Shown here one piece after another: positions 35,970 to 45,303 of a DNA stretch of 64,000 nt. The stretch comes from Arthrobacter sp. ISL-28 (GTDB taxonomy: Bacteria; Actinomycetota; Actinomycetes; Actinomycetales; Micrococcaceae): positions 1 through 64,000 of the forward strand of contig NZ_JAGGPJ010000029.1 of NCBI RefSeq assembly GCF_018613875.1, read 5' to 3'. The notes under the pieces are model-generated. The model was not told the origin of the DNA. It made no database searches and saw only the letters and a program-made list of their open reading frames with translations. Position 1 is the first letter of the stretch; the number at the start of each line of letters is the position of its first letter. A program made the translations under genes and the position numbers.

Positions 35970-36995
35970 TCATGGTTGCTTCCGTCGTCGTGCCTGCGGC
36001 GTGAGTTCGTGCGCGCCGTAGCTGTTGTCGTCGGGGTTGAGGGTGACGCCGGGGGCAACGAGCTTGTCGATGCGGTCCAGCAGATCTGTGGACAGGGTGA
36101 CCTCGGCGGCGGGAAGGTAGGACTCCAGCTGCTCCGTGGTGCGCGGACCGACGATGGCAGCAGTGACTCCGGGGTGGTTGATCACGAACGCGATGGCCAG
36201 CTCGATGAGCGTCATTCCCGCCTGATCGGCGAGTTGGGCGAGTTCTTCGACGGTGTCGAGCTTGCGCTGGTTGGCCGGTTCGGACATGTCGAAGCGCGCG
36301 CTTGGGCGGGCACTGGAGGTGGGTGCGGACGCAGAGTCTTTCCGCCACCGCCCGGAAAGCCATCCGCCAGCCAGCGGGCTGTAGGTCAGCGTCCCCATGC
36401 CGTGCCGCTGGGCGGTGGGGAGAACGTCCTCTTCGACGCCGCGGGCCAGGATTGAGTAGGGCGGCTGTTCGGTGACGAACCGCTCCAGGTTGCGTTCACG
36501 TGACGACCACTGGGCTTCCACGATTTGGGACCCGGAGTACGACGAGGAGCCGATGTACCGGACCTTGCCCTGCCGGACGAGGTCGGTGAGCGCACCGAGG
36601 GTTTCCTCGACGTCGGTGTCCGGGCCCGGCCGGTGGACCTGGTAGAGGTCGATGTAGTCCGTGTTCAGCCGGCGGAGCGAGTTTTCCACCTCGCGGATGA
36701 TCCAGCGGCGGGATCCGCCTCGTTGGTTGGGGTCATCGCTCATCGGCATGAAGAACTTGGTGGCGAGGAAGACGTCATCACGGCGCCCGGCCAGTGCCTT
36801 GCCGACGATTTCCTCGGAGACGCCGCCGGAGTAGACGTCTGCGGTGTCGATGAAGTTGATGCCCGCGTTAAGCGCGCGGTGAATGATCCGGGTGGCATCG
36901 GCGCGGTCGTCGTTGCCCCAGGGCCCGAACATCATGGCGCCCAGGCAAAGGGGACTGACCTGCACGCCGGTGCGGCCTAGGGGACGGTACTCCAT
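35970..36995 (-). CDS. Aldo/keto reductase
   Basis: The 341-residue AKR has Asp/Tyr in IDTADVYSGG, Lys in LATKFF and His in YQVHRPG, so the active tetrad is complete. The N-terminal MEYRPLGRTGVQVSPLCLGAMMFGPWG is typical of the YajO/IolS group. AGGA precedes the ATG. It is co-directional with the second AKR at 37014 and the cupin and CMD relics, probably as one operon. Confidence 0.88.
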   Translation of the reverse strand: MEYRPLGRTGVQVSPLCLGAMMFGPWGNDDRADATRIIHRALNAGINFIDTADVYSGGVSEEIVGKALAGRRDDVFLATKFFMPMSDDPNQRGGSRRWIIREVENSLRRLNTDYIDLYQVHRPGPDTDVEETLGALTDLVRQGKVRYIGSSSYSGSQIVEAQWSSRERNLERFVTEQPPYSILARGVEEDVLPTAQRHGMGTLTYSPLAGGWLSGRWRKDSASAPTSSARPSARFDMSEPANQRKLDTVEELAQLADQAGMTLIELAIAFVINHPGVTAAIVGPRTTEQLESYLPAAEVTLSTDLLDRIDKLVAPGVTLNPDDNSYGAHELTPQARRRKQP

Positions 36996-37013
36996 TGGGT
37001 TCCTGCTCTCGTT

Positions 37014-37895
37014 TTAGGCTTCGGGGATGATCAGTGAGAAACGCTCCATCCGGGCTTCGTCCGGATCCGGGCCGTTACGCACGCCGGTGTCGAGTGCGCC
37101 AATGGCCGCAAGTTCGTCGGCATTGAGATCGAAGTCGAAGACATCGAAGTTTTCGGCGATCCGGACGGGGTTGGTCGATTTCGGGATGGCGGAGCGGCCC
37201 TGCTGCAGGTGCCAGCGCAGCATCACCTGGGCGGGTGTTTTGCCGCGCGTCTTGGCAATCGCGGCGATGGTCGAGTCCTGCATGACGTTCCGGCGGTTCT
37301 CGCCCCAACCGGGGTAGAAGGTGATGCCGCCGATCGGCGACCAAGCCTGTGTGAGGATGCCGTGTTCGGCGTCTGCTGCCTGTACGTCCGGTTGAGTGAA
37401 GTAGGGGTGCAGTTCGATCTGGTTCACGGCCGGGATAATGTCGGTCTCGGCGAGCAGCTGCTTGAGGTGGTGCGGCATGAAATTGCTGACGCCGATCGCG
37501 CGCACTCGCCCACCGACGAGCAGGGTTTCCAGGGCCCTGTACGCGGCGATAGTCTTCCCGAAGCGGTCGGGCGCGGGCTGGTGCAGGATGAGCAGGTCCA
37601 GGTAGTCGACGCCGAGTTTGCCAACAGCCTTGTCCCACGCGTGCAGCGTCGCGTCGTAGCCGTAATCACTGACCCAGACCTTCGTTTCGATGAATACTTC
37701 CGAACGATCGACGTCGGAAAGGCGGATGCCTTCGCCGACCTCCCGCTCGTTGCCGTACGCCGCGGCGGTGTCGATGTGCCGGTACCCGGCCGCGAGGGCA
37801 GCCGCGACGGACGCCGTGGTCTGTTCCGGCGGGCTTTGGAAGACGCCCAGGCCGAGGGCGGGCATTGTGACGCCGTTGTTGAGGGTAAGTTCCAT
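37014..37895 (-). CDS. Aldo/keto reductase, 2,5-diketo-gluconate reductase-like
   Basis: The ATG at 37895 (GAAAGG upstream) gives 293 residues; a longer reading to 37943 lacks support. LTLNNGVTMPALGLGVFQ, IDTAAAYGNEREVG (Asp, Tyr), FIETKVW (Lys) and LLILHQPAPD (His) mark the AKR5-type 2,5-DKG reductase branch. It reduces keto sugars or small aldehydes with NADPH. It is the first gene of the operon, diverging from the XRE regulator at 38128. Confidence 0.88.
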   Translation of the reverse strand: MELTLNNGVTMPALGLGVFQSPPEQTTASVAAALAAGYRHIDTAAAYGNEREVGEGIRLSDVDRSEVFIETKVWVSDYGYDATLHAWDKAVGKLGVDYLDLLILHQPAPDRFGKTIAAYRALETLLVGGRVRAIGVSNFMPHHLKQLLAETDIIPAVNQIELHPYFTQPDVQAADAEHGILTQAWSPIGGITFYPGWGENRRNVMQDSTIAAIAKTRGKTPAQVMLRWHLQQGRSAIPKSTNPVRIAENFDVFDFDLNADELAAIGALDTGVRNGPDPDEARMERFSLIIPEA

Positions 37896-38127
37896 GACCA
37901 TGCCTTTCACAGTATGTAGAGGTACGAGGTTGTGGGAGGCCACATCAGTACCCCGTTTGGTCGGGTGGGTTAGCGCTCGCCAGTACCGCTGCCGGGTGTG
38001 CCGTGGGTGCAGGAGCAGGTTTCATGCTTTCCATGCAACCGTCATATCTTTCGGGCCGGGAGTCACGGGCGTTCCGGGTAATGCCAGTGCCTCCCTCGCT
38101 CGCTGCGCCCGGCGTAGCGTGGTTGCC

Positions 38128-39006
38128 ATGACACACAGCGACGACGTGCGGAAGTTCCTGTCTTCCCGCCGTGCCAGGATCACGCCGGAAGAAGCGGGGC
38201 TGCCGATCTATGGCGGGAACCGGCGGGTCGCAGGGCTGCGCCGCGAGGAGGTCGCGATGCTTGCCGGGATGAGCATCGATTACTACATCCGCCTGGAGCG
38301 CGGAAACCTTTCCGGCGCCTCGGACGGCGTCCTGGAGGCTCTCGGACGGGCCCTTAAGCTTGACGAGGCCGAGACGGCCCACCTTTTTGATCTTGCCCGG
38401 GCGGCTACGACGGCTCCGCGCGTGCGGCGTAAGCGGAGTCCGCTGACGGTGCGGCCCAGCGTTCAGCGCGTCATTGACGCGATTACGACGGCGCCTGCCT
38501 GGGTCCGCAACGACCGCGGGGATGTCCTGGCCGCCAATGAGCTCGGCCGAGCACTTTACCTGGACCTGATGGCTGAGCAAACCACCCCGCCGAACACGGC
38601 ACGGTTTACCTTCCTGAACCCTAAGGCCCGGGAGTTCTTCGTCGATTGGGAGCGCTCGGCGGATGACGTCGTCGCTGTCCTGAGGTCCGCCGCCGGGAAG
38701 AATCCGTACGACAAGGACCTTACGGACCTGGTCGGTGAGCTCTCAACGCGCAGCGAGGAATTCCGGACCCGGTGGGCACGGCACGATGTGAAGTACCACC
38801 GCACCGGCCGTAAACGGCTCCACCATCCCGTCGTGGGGAACTTGGACCTGACTTTCGAAGCCCTGGAATTGCCCGCCGAACCGGGACTGCGGATCAATGT
38901 GTACACCGCTGAACCGGGGACCCCAGACGAGGACGCACTGAAAGTCCTCGCCAGCTGGGCCGCAACCCAGAACACGACCGAGCTTTCCCTCAAGGAGAAG
39001 AAGTGA
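38128..39006 (+). CDS. XRE-family (MmyB-like) transcriptional regulator
   Basis: The ATG at 38128 gives 292 residues. The helix-turn-helix reads LRREEVAMLAGMSIDYYIRLERGN, and the C-terminal MmyB-like ligand domain has PAWVRNDRGDVLAANELGRALY and HPVVGNLDLTFEALELP. The frame is open back to 37690, but that part is antisense to the AKR gene. It diverges from the AKR operon and is coupled to the next gene, suggesting control of a small reductive-stress unit. Confidence 0.9.
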   Translation: MTHSDDVRKFLSSRRARITPEEAGLPIYGGNRRVAGLRREEVAMLAGMSIDYYIRLERGNLSGASDGVLEALGRALKLDEAETAHLFDLARAATTAPRVRRKRSPLTVRPSVQRVIDAITTAPAWVRNDRGDVLAANELGRALYLDLMAEQTTPPNTARFTFLNPKAREFFVDWERSADDVVAVLRSAAGKNPYDKDLTDLVGELSTRSEEFRTRWARHDVKYHRTGRKRLHHPVVGNLDLTFEALELPAEPGLRINVYTAEPGTPDEDALKVLASWAATQNTTELSLKEKK

Positions 39007-39788
39007 ATCGACCTGCCACCGTATTAGTCGCCGGCGCTACCGGCAGCATCGGCCGCTACGCGGTGGCGGCAGCTCTGGGCCAGGGGTACGCCGTCCGGGC
39101 GCTGGTCCGCGACAGGGAACGCGCCGCCGGTATTCTTCCCGATGGCGTCCACCTCGTGGTCGGCGACCTGACCCGTCCCGAAACCCTCGGCCTTGCCCTC
39201 GAGGACGTCGACGCGGTCGTTTTCACCCATGGATCCACCACCAGTGAACGCGACGTGCGGGACAACGACTACACCGGTGTGGCCAACGTCCTCAAGGCGC
39301 TGGTCGGGCGGCGGGTCAGCATCGTCTTGATGACCGCTATCGGAGCCACCCGCCCGGGCTTCGCCTACGCACAGTGGAAGCTGCGCAGCGAACGACTGGT
39401 GAGGGCCAGCGGGAACCCTTACACGATCGTGCGGCCAGGTTGGTTCGACGACAACCAACCCGACCAGCGCAGCATCGTCATGCTCCAAGGCGACAGACGA
39501 CAGTCGGGGTCACCCGCCGACGGAGTGATTGCACGGGACCAGATTGCACGGGTCCTCATCGACAGCCTTCGCATCGACGCCGCAGACCACAAAACCCTGG
39601 AACTCGTCGCCGACCGTGGACCCGAACAAGACGACCTCACCGCCGTCTTCGCCTCACTCACGCTTGACTCTGGTGAATCTCTCGACGCAGCGAAAGACGT
39701 TGTCAACCTCCCTGTCGGCAATGAACCCGAACTTTTCCGCCACGACCTCGCCAGCATTGGAGCAGGAAGCCCCAAAGCCACCGGCTAG
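39003..39788 (+). CDS. NAD(P)-binding atypical SDR
   Basis: The GTG at 39003 overlaps the previous stop by 4 bp, and AAGGAG lies just before it. The 261-residue protein has VLVAGATGSIGRYAV (GxxGxxG), VVGDLTRPETL, and the NmrA/SDR-a5 style block YTIVRPGWFDD. Such proteins bind NADP(H) and act as reductases or redox sensors. It is co-transcribed with the XRE regulator. Confidence 0.85.
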   Translation: MNRPATVLVAGATGSIGRYAVAAALGQGYAVRALVRDRERAAGILPDGVHLVVGDLTRPETLGLALEDVDAVVFTHGSTTSERDVRDNDYTGVANVLKALVGRRVSIVLMTAIGATRPGFAYAQWKLRSERLVRASGNPYTIVRPGWFDDNQPDQRSIVMLQGDRRQSGSPADGVIARDQIARVLIDSLRIDAADHKTLELVADRGPEQDDLTAVFASLTLDSGESLDAAKDVVNLPVGNEPELFRHDLASIGAGSPKATG

Positions 39789-40138
39789 AAGACCCCGCAA
39801 GCGGCGCCTCGTCCCGCAATTCAAGCCCGCCGGTTCGCCCCTCAGGCTGCCACCGTGAGAGCCTGCCCCGGTCTCTCCCGGGCTGCATTCCGCCGGATTT
39901 ACTTGCTATTTGGAGGTCTCTGAATAAGTCGGGAAGCCGGCCGAACCGGCATAGTCCCTTGACGTCCGCACCGGCACCATGGTGGCTCGGGGGCGTTGTT
40001 TCTGTCATGCCATAGCGGGGGCAAGTGGGAGAATGCCCGTGCGGCTCTCCGAACGAATCTCCTTCTGACAATTGCTCCCAGAATGGCCATCTGCCTTCCC
40101 GTTTAATCACCCTGCTTCTGGTCATCGCCCTGCTTCTG
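39789..40138. other. Intergenic region, no gene recognised
   Basis: Nothing complete is seen. The region separates the SDR gene from the debranching-enzyme scrap. Confidence 0.4.
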
Positions 40139-40424
40139 GAGCCGACATATTACGGCAGCGTCGACGCCACGCCGCTGTTCGTGGCGGTACTTGGATCCGT
40201 CAGCCGCTGGAGGTTCGCCAAGGACACCATTACCGTGCTGCTTCCCCACACGGACCGTGTGCTGGAGTGGATCCGGGATTACGGGGACAAGGACGGTGAC
40301 GGGTTCGTCGAGTACGAGCGACTCAATCCCCAGGGCCTGATCAACCAGGGTTTGGAAGGACGCCTGGGACGGCATCAATTTCGCGGACGGGACCCTGGCC
40401 CAGCCCCCGATTGCATCCTATGGG
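40139..40424 (+). pseudogene. Fragment of glycogen-debranching (amylo-alpha-1,6-glucosidase) enzyme
   Basis: The plus-strand reading YGSVDATPLFVAVLG, DRVLEWIRDYGDKDGDGFVEYERLNPQGLINQG matches a conserved inner part of amylo-1,6-glucosidase-type proteins. An extra T near 40351 shifts the frame, after which WKDAWDGINFADGTLAQPPIA follows. Both ends of the enzyme are missing (about 95 of some 700 residues remain). Confidence 0.75.
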
Positions 40425-40783
40425 TCCATCGATAGCTAGATGTCTATCTATTTCTGACGCCCATATACTGCCTCCTTTCCGGCATTTTGGCCGAGATCGG
40501 CCCGAGTCGTCAAAGCTTTCTCCACGCGTAGGGCCGATTGGCAGGTCGAAGAGGATGGCAGCAGAGCCTTGCCAATTCATTAGACTTCTAATAAAGTGGT
40601 GCAGGAAGCAAGGCGTTCCGGACTTCAAAGGATTTCTCTCGCCCAGGTATGACGGTGCGGGCTGAACAACATCGGGAACGCTACCGAGGGAGAGACTATG
40701 AGGAACGCCGGGTTGCAGAGATGCGGGCACTCGGGACCATGTAGGGCGAGCATGAATCCACTAAAGGAGCTTAGATCCAAACA
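40425..40783. other. Intergenic region, no gene recognised
   Basis: No coding signature is seen. Base composition is more AT-rich than the neighbours. AAAGGAG at about 40763 is 15 bp from the MarR start, so the MarR promoter must lie here. Confidence 0.4.
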
Positions 40784-41311
40784 ATGAGCGAGTTGACAAG
40801 CCAGCAGAATCTGAAACTTAGTGGTGTGGCGTTCGAAAAGCTCGCGAACGACGCTACGAAAGAGATGTTTCCAGATTACGACGACGCCGCGATGGCCCTT
40901 TGCTTCAACCTGATACGTCTGGCTAACAGGATCACAAACGACCTCGAAGTCAGCGTCCACCGCCCAGAAGGCCTCAGTTTCTCTGCTTTCAGGCTTCTAT
41001 TCGCAATTCGGGCTGTTGGAGCAGGCTATCCCAACGAGCTGGCAAGGCTGTCGAGCGTTTCAACCGCTTCCATGTCGAGTTTGCTCAACACCCTGGAGAA
41101 GTATGGGCTGGTGACCCGGGAGGCAGACACCTCAGATAAGCGCAAAACGCTTGTTCGGCTCACTCCGCTCGGGGAGGCACGCGTAACAGAGCTTGCGCGC
41201 AAGAACAGTCTGCGTGAAAGCGATTGGGCAGATGGCCTCACCCGCACCGAGGCAACCATCCTTGCTGAACTGTTGCGGAAGCTTCTGCAACACCACCCGC
41301 CTCGTTCCTAG
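40784..41311 (+). CDS. MarR-family transcriptional regulator
   Basis: The 175-residue protein has a winged helix: PNELARLSSVSTASMSSLLNTLEKYGLVTREADTSDKRKTLVRLTPLG. The DxR(K) wing motif reads DTSDKRKTL. MarR proteins usually repress aromatic degradation genes and are released by an aromatic ligand. It is upstream of, and co-directional with, an aromatic monooxygenase gene (346 bp gap) and an MHS transporter gene, so it is the likely regulator. Confidence 0.9.
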   Translation: MSELTSQQNLKLSGVAFEKLANDATKEMFPDYDDAAMALCFNLIRLANRITNDLEVSVHRPEGLSFSAFRLLFAIRAVGAGYPNELARLSSVSTASMSSLLNTLEKYGLVTREADTSDKRKTLVRLTPLGEARVTELARKNSLRESDWADGLTRTEATILAELLRKLLQHHPPRS

Positions 41312-41471
41312 GAAACTTCAGTGCGCCTTGAATCCGGACAGCCCCTGATTTTCCCCACGCACACTCCCGAACATCCAGCTGGTCCACTGGCAACTGGACG
41401 AGTACGGCGCTCGACCACAGGCATTGAACCGGGGCGTCGCCATGATGTTCGTTCCCAGGTTCGCGGGTTCC

Positions 41472-41488
41472 ATGCCCGCCGCCCGACG
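41472..41488 (+). other. tRNA T-arm-like hairpin
   Basis: GCGGG-TTCCATG-CCCGC forms a perfect 5-bp stem with a 7-base loop starting TTC, then CGCCCGACG and a T-run. It resembles the 3' end of a tRNA gene, but no matching acceptor or anticodon arm is upstream. A simple terminator after the MarR gene is the alternative. Most of the 41312-41656 gap is otherwise empty. Confidence 0.3.
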
Positions 41489-41656
41489 TTTTTCAGTTCA
41501 GGGCGCCCGGTGAAGCCACGCAACAAGCTGTAGTACCGGGGACGGATCCCTGGAGAGCCCGCCCAGCCTTGGCACGTGCGGACAGTCAAATTTCAGATAA
41601 AGCGTCCAGCTCTGAGGAGCTTCGGCGCTGACCGCTTACAACGAAGTGAGGAATCC

Positions 41657-43627
41657 GTGCAGTTTCACCATCACGGTTACGTATCCGGAGACCCTCGGGT
41701 CCAGCCAGCAGCCGGCGTCGGCATCGATCGTCCCGCAGAGCTTCCGGACGAGGTCGATGTGCTGATTGTCGGCACCGGGCCAGCCGGCATGCTTGCCGCC
41801 GCGCAATTGTCCCAGTTCCCAGGTGTCACCACGCGCATCGTGGAGCGCCGCGCCGGGAGGCTCGCCATCGGCCAGGCCGACGGCATCCAGGCCCGCACGG
41901 TCGAGACCTTCCAGGCCTTCGGCTTCGCCGAGCGGATCATCGCCGAGGCGTACCGGATCACCGAGACGGCGTTCTGGAAACCGGACCCCGCGGACCCCTC
42001 CCGCATCATCCGCACGGCCCGCACCCCGGATGACCCCGCCGAAATCAGCGAGTTCCCCCACCTCGTCGTTAACCAAGCCCGTGTGCTGGACTACTTCGCG
42101 GAGTTCATGGCCAACTCTCCCACACGCATGTCACCCGACTACGGCTTTGAGTTCCGTTCCCTCAGCGTCGCGGACGGGGAGGAGTACCCCGTCACCGTGA
42201 CCCTGCTCCACACCTCCGGCCCCCACGAGGGGCAGGAGCGCATCGTCCGGGCCAAATACGTTGTCGGTGCCGACGGCGCACGCAGCAAGGTGCGCCAAGC
42301 GATCGGCTGTACCCTCGCCGGTGGCCAGGCCAACCACGCCTGGGGCGTCATGGACATCCTGGCGGTCACGGACTTCCCAGATATCCGCATCAAGTGCGCC
42401 ATCCAGTCCGGTACAGGCGGCAGCATCCTGCTGATCCCGCGCGAAGGCGGCCACCTCTTCCGCATGTACGTTGACTTAGGCGAGGTGGACCCAAACAACA
42501 AGGGCGCAGTGCGCAGCACTTCCATCGAGGACATCATCGCCAAGGCCAACGAGATCCTCCACCCCTACACCCTCGATGTCCGCAACATCGCCTGGCACAG
42601 CGTGTATGAGGTGGGCCACCGGCTCACGGACAGGTTCGACGACGTCCTGCCGGAGCAGCGCGGCACCCGCACACCGCGGGTCTTTATCACCGGCGACGCA
42701 TGCCACACGCACAGCGCCAAGGCCGGCCAGGGCATGAACGTCTCCATGCAGGACGGCTTCAACCTGGCCTGGAAGCTCGGCCACGTCCTTGAGGGCCGCA
42801 GCCCGCAGTCCCTGCTGGACACCTACTCTGAAGAGCGTCAGGTAGTCGCGAAGAACCTCATCGACTTCGACAAAGAGTGGTCCACGCTCATGGCGAAGAA
42901 GCCCGAGGAATTCGAGGACCCCTCAGCGCTGGAGGATTTCTACGTCCGCACGGCCGAGTTCCCGGCCGGGTTCATGACCCAGTACGCACCATCCATGTTA
43001 GTGAGCACTGCCGGATACCAAAACCTGGCTGCCGGCTTCCCTGTCGGCAAGCGCTTCAAGTCGGCGCCTGTGGTGCGGGTGGCTGACAGCAACCCGCTGC
43101 ATCTTGGCCACCATGCCACAGCTGACGGCCGCTGGCGGATCTATGTCTTCGCAGACCCGGCCCTGCCGGGAACGGGTTCGGCAACGGACAAGCTGGCCGA
43201 ATGGGTTGCTGTCTCGCCGGAATCCCCACTTGCCGCAACCCCGGAAGGAGCCGACGCGGATGCATGGTTCGACCTGAAGGTGATCTACCAGCAGAGCCAT
43301 CACAACATCGACCTTGGTGCCGTGCCCGAAGTCTTCAAGCCGGAGGTGGGGCCGTTTAAGCTGACGGATTACGAGAAGGTCTACGCTACCGACCCGACGG
43401 CGGACATCTTCGACCTGCGCGGCCTGGACCGCGGCGGCGTCGTCGTGATCGTCCGCCCGGACCAGTACGTAGCAAACGTCCTGCCGCTCACGGCAACGGC
43501 CGAGCTCGCAGCGTACTTTGCACCCCTCCTGCAGCCACGGCGGCAGAAGGAGCTTTCATCCTCCGTGCTGCCTGAGGGGCCCATCGCCCACTCCGCCACC
43601 ACACCCTCAGCCCTGGTCAACCGCTAA
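41657..43627 (+). CDS. FAD-dependent aromatic monooxygenase, phenol 2-/3-hydroxybenzoate 4-monooxygenase type
   Basis: The GTG at 41657 has GAGG at spacing 6, giving 656 residues starting with MQFHHHGYVSGDP. The FAD fold GTGPAGMLAA begins at 39, and GDACHTHSAKAGQGMNVSMQDGFNLAWKL is the second FAD-binding motif. The C-terminal about 170 residues form the thioredoxin-like PHOX domain (VRPDQYVANVLPL). The enzyme hydroxylates a phenol or hydroxybenzoate ortho to the existing hydroxyl with NADPH and O2. Upstream MarR and downstream MHS transporter genes support aromatic-acid use; no ring-cleavage gene is in the window. Confidence 0.92.
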   Translation: MQFHHHGYVSGDPRVQPAAGVGIDRPAELPDEVDVLIVGTGPAGMLAAAQLSQFPGVTTRIVERRAGRLAIGQADGIQARTVETFQAFGFAERIIAEAYRITETAFWKPDPADPSRIIRTARTPDDPAEISEFPHLVVNQARVLDYFAEFMANSPTRMSPDYGFEFRSLSVADGEEYPVTVTLLHTSGPHEGQERIVRAKYVVGADGARSKVRQAIGCTLAGGQANHAWGVMDILAVTDFPDIRIKCAIQSGTGGSILLIPREGGHLFRMYVDLGEVDPNNKGAVRSTSIEDIIAKANEILHPYTLDVRNIAWHSVYEVGHRLTDRFDDVLPEQRGTRTPRVFITGDACHTHSAKAGQGMNVSMQDGFNLAWKLGHVLEGRSPQSLLDTYSEERQVVAKNLIDFDKEWSTLMAKKPEEFEDPSALEDFYVRTAEFPAGFMTQYAPSMLVSTAGYQNLAAGFPVGKRFKSAPVVRVADSNPLHLGHHATADGRWRIYVFADPALPGTGSATDKLAEWVAVSPESPLAATPEGADADAWFDLKVIYQQSHHNIDLGAVPEVFKPEVGPFKLTDYEKVYATDPTADIFDLRGLDRGGVVVIVRPDQYVANVLPLTATAELAAYFAPLLQPRRQKELSSSVLPEGPIAHSATTPSALVNR

Positions 43628-43865
43628 TACTCCGGCGTGTCGAGGTCACCTTCCCAGACCACGCATGCGCACCCACGGCGCCAGGGCGTCCAACAAGCGG
43701 ACCGCAGGGCGGTTGGCGGAACCACGAACGGCACCACCGCCGGCACTTCCGGTAATTCGGGTTTCCGCCCGACAAGGCCTCTTCAGGCTGCACCCGCAAA
43801 TCTGCACCACAGTTCGATCCCCGGGTTTCCCCTGGGGCTACACCGCTCACACCCACTGGAGAACC

Positions 43866-45251
43866 ATGAGCATGTCCACCCACAGTTCGAAGGCGAACCA
43901 ACGTCGCGTCGCCTTCGCCACCGTCATCGGCACCACCGTCGAATGGTACGACTTCTTCATTTACGCCACGGCCGCCGGCCTGGTCTTCGCACAGTTGTTC
44001 TTCGAACCGGCCGGCGCCTCCATCGGTCTGCTGCTGTCGTTCGCCTCCGTCGGGATCAGCTTCCTCTTCCGGCCTCTCGGCGCCTTCCTGGCCGGCCACT
44101 ACGGCGATAGGATCGGCCGCCGGGCCATGCTCGTGCTGACACTGGTCCTCATGGGCGCGGCAACCACCTTGATAGGCTTCCTGCCGACCTACGCGACCGC
44201 CGGTGTTATCGCCCCGGTCATGCTCCTGCTGCTGAGGATCCTGCAAGGCATCTCCGCGGGCGGGGAATGGGGAGGGGCCGTCCTGATGGCAGTTGAGCAC
44301 GCCCCCCGCGACCGCCGCGGCCGGGCCGGGGCATTCCCCCAGCTGGGCGTTCCGCTGGGGCTGCTCCTGGCCTCCGGCGTCACGGCGCTCATGACCGGTG
44401 TGATCTCCCCGGGGGCAGCCTTCCTTCAGTGGGGTTGGCGTGTGCCGTTCCTGCTGAGCATCGTGCTTATTGCCGTGGGCTACTTCGTGCGACGCGCAGT
44501 GGACGAATCCCCGGTTTTCCAGGAAATCGCCGCAGCCAAGACACAGCCCAAGATACCGATCGTGGAGCTGTTCCGGCGCCACGGACTGCTCGTGATCATC
44601 GCCGCCCTAATCTTCGCAGGCAACAATGCTGCAGGGTACATGGCAACCGGGGGCTTCATCCCAAGCTACGCGTCCACCCCCGCTGTCGGTCACGGACGCA
44701 CCGACGTGCTCGTCGCAATCGCTTATGGTTCTGCCGTCTGGCTCGCCTTCACCTACCTCGCCGGGTACCTCTCGGACAGGATTGGCCGCAAACAGACATA
44801 TCTCATAGGATTCGGCGCTCAGCTGTTGGCTTGCTTCCCGCTCTTTTGGCTGATTAACACCGGATCCCTGGCGATGCTCTACGTGGCGCTGACCATCTTT
44901 AGCTTCGGACTGGGACTGGCGTACGGGCCGCAGGCTGCCCTGTACTCGGAAATGTTCCCCGCCTCGGTGCGTTTCTCCGGCGTCTCTATCTCGTACGCTC
45001 TAGGTGCGATCCTCGGCGGCGCCTTTGCCCCGACAATCGCCACAGCCCTGGTGCAGGCCACTGGCGGAACCGAGGCCGTTTCCCTGTATCTGGTCGGGAT
45101 GACACTTGTCTCCCTTGCGGCCGTTTCCTTAGTGCGGGACCGCTCAGGCATGGACCTTTCCATCCGGAATCAGGCCAAACAGGAAGTCGGAGCGCTCATG
45201 TTTGACCGGCGAACCGCCGACGTCCAAAACGAGCCCGCCCGCACCTACTGA
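43866..45251 (+). CDS. MHS-family (MFS) metabolite:proton symporter
   Basis: The ATG at 43866 (GGAG upstream) gives 461 residues with 12 predicted helices. The MHS signature TVIGTTVEWYDFFIYATAA is near the start, followed by GHYGDRIGRR and RILQGISAGGEWGGA. This subfamily takes up shikimate, aromatic or dicarboxylic acids with protons. It is 238 bp downstream of the monooxygenase, suggesting import of that enzyme's substrate. The gap 43628-43865 holds nothing recognisable. Confidence 0.92.
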   Translation: MSMSTHSSKANQRRVAFATVIGTTVEWYDFFIYATAAGLVFAQLFFEPAGASIGLLLSFASVGISFLFRPLGAFLAGHYGDRIGRRAMLVLTLVLMGAATTLIGFLPTYATAGVIAPVMLLLLRILQGISAGGEWGGAVLMAVEHAPRDRRGRAGAFPQLGVPLGLLLASGVTALMTGVISPGAAFLQWGWRVPFLLSIVLIAVGYFVRRAVDESPVFQEIAAAKTQPKIPIVELFRRHGLLVIIAALIFAGNNAAGYMATGGFIPSYASTPAVGHGRTDVLVAIAYGSAVWLAFTYLAGYLSDRIGRKQTYLIGFGAQLLACFPLFWLINTGSLAMLYVALTIFSFGLGLAYGPQAALYSEMFPASVRFSGVSISYALGAILGGAFAPTIATALVQATGGTEAVSLYLVGMTLVSLAAVSLVRDRSGMDLSIRNQAKQEVGALMFDRRTADVQNEPARTY

Positions 45252-45258
45252 TGACGCC

Positions 45259-45303
45259 GCCGCGCGGGGCCGGACTAGCTGAAAACGCCCGGCCCCACGC
45301 GGC
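45259..45303. terminator. Strong terminator after the aromatic-use genes
   Basis: Fifteen-base arms (GCCGCGCGGGGCCGG at 45259-45273 and its partner at 45289-45303) pair with one mismatch around a 15-base loop. It begins 8 bp after the transporter stop. Confidence 0.85.

Noticed and set aside
35836..36363. 175-codon frame overlapping the end of the AKR gene
   Set aside because: It overlaps an intact AKR in another frame and has basic, low-complexity content. A short tail of it (about 45 codons) could be real but is unsupported.
41420..41500. Complete tRNA gene near 41470
   Set aside because: Only a T-arm-like hairpin is present; no acceptor, D or anticodon arms can be paired upstream.
42131..42822. 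Minus-strand frames opposite the aromatic monooxygenase
   Set aside because: Shadow frames; no motifs, and the plus strand has a complete FAD protein.
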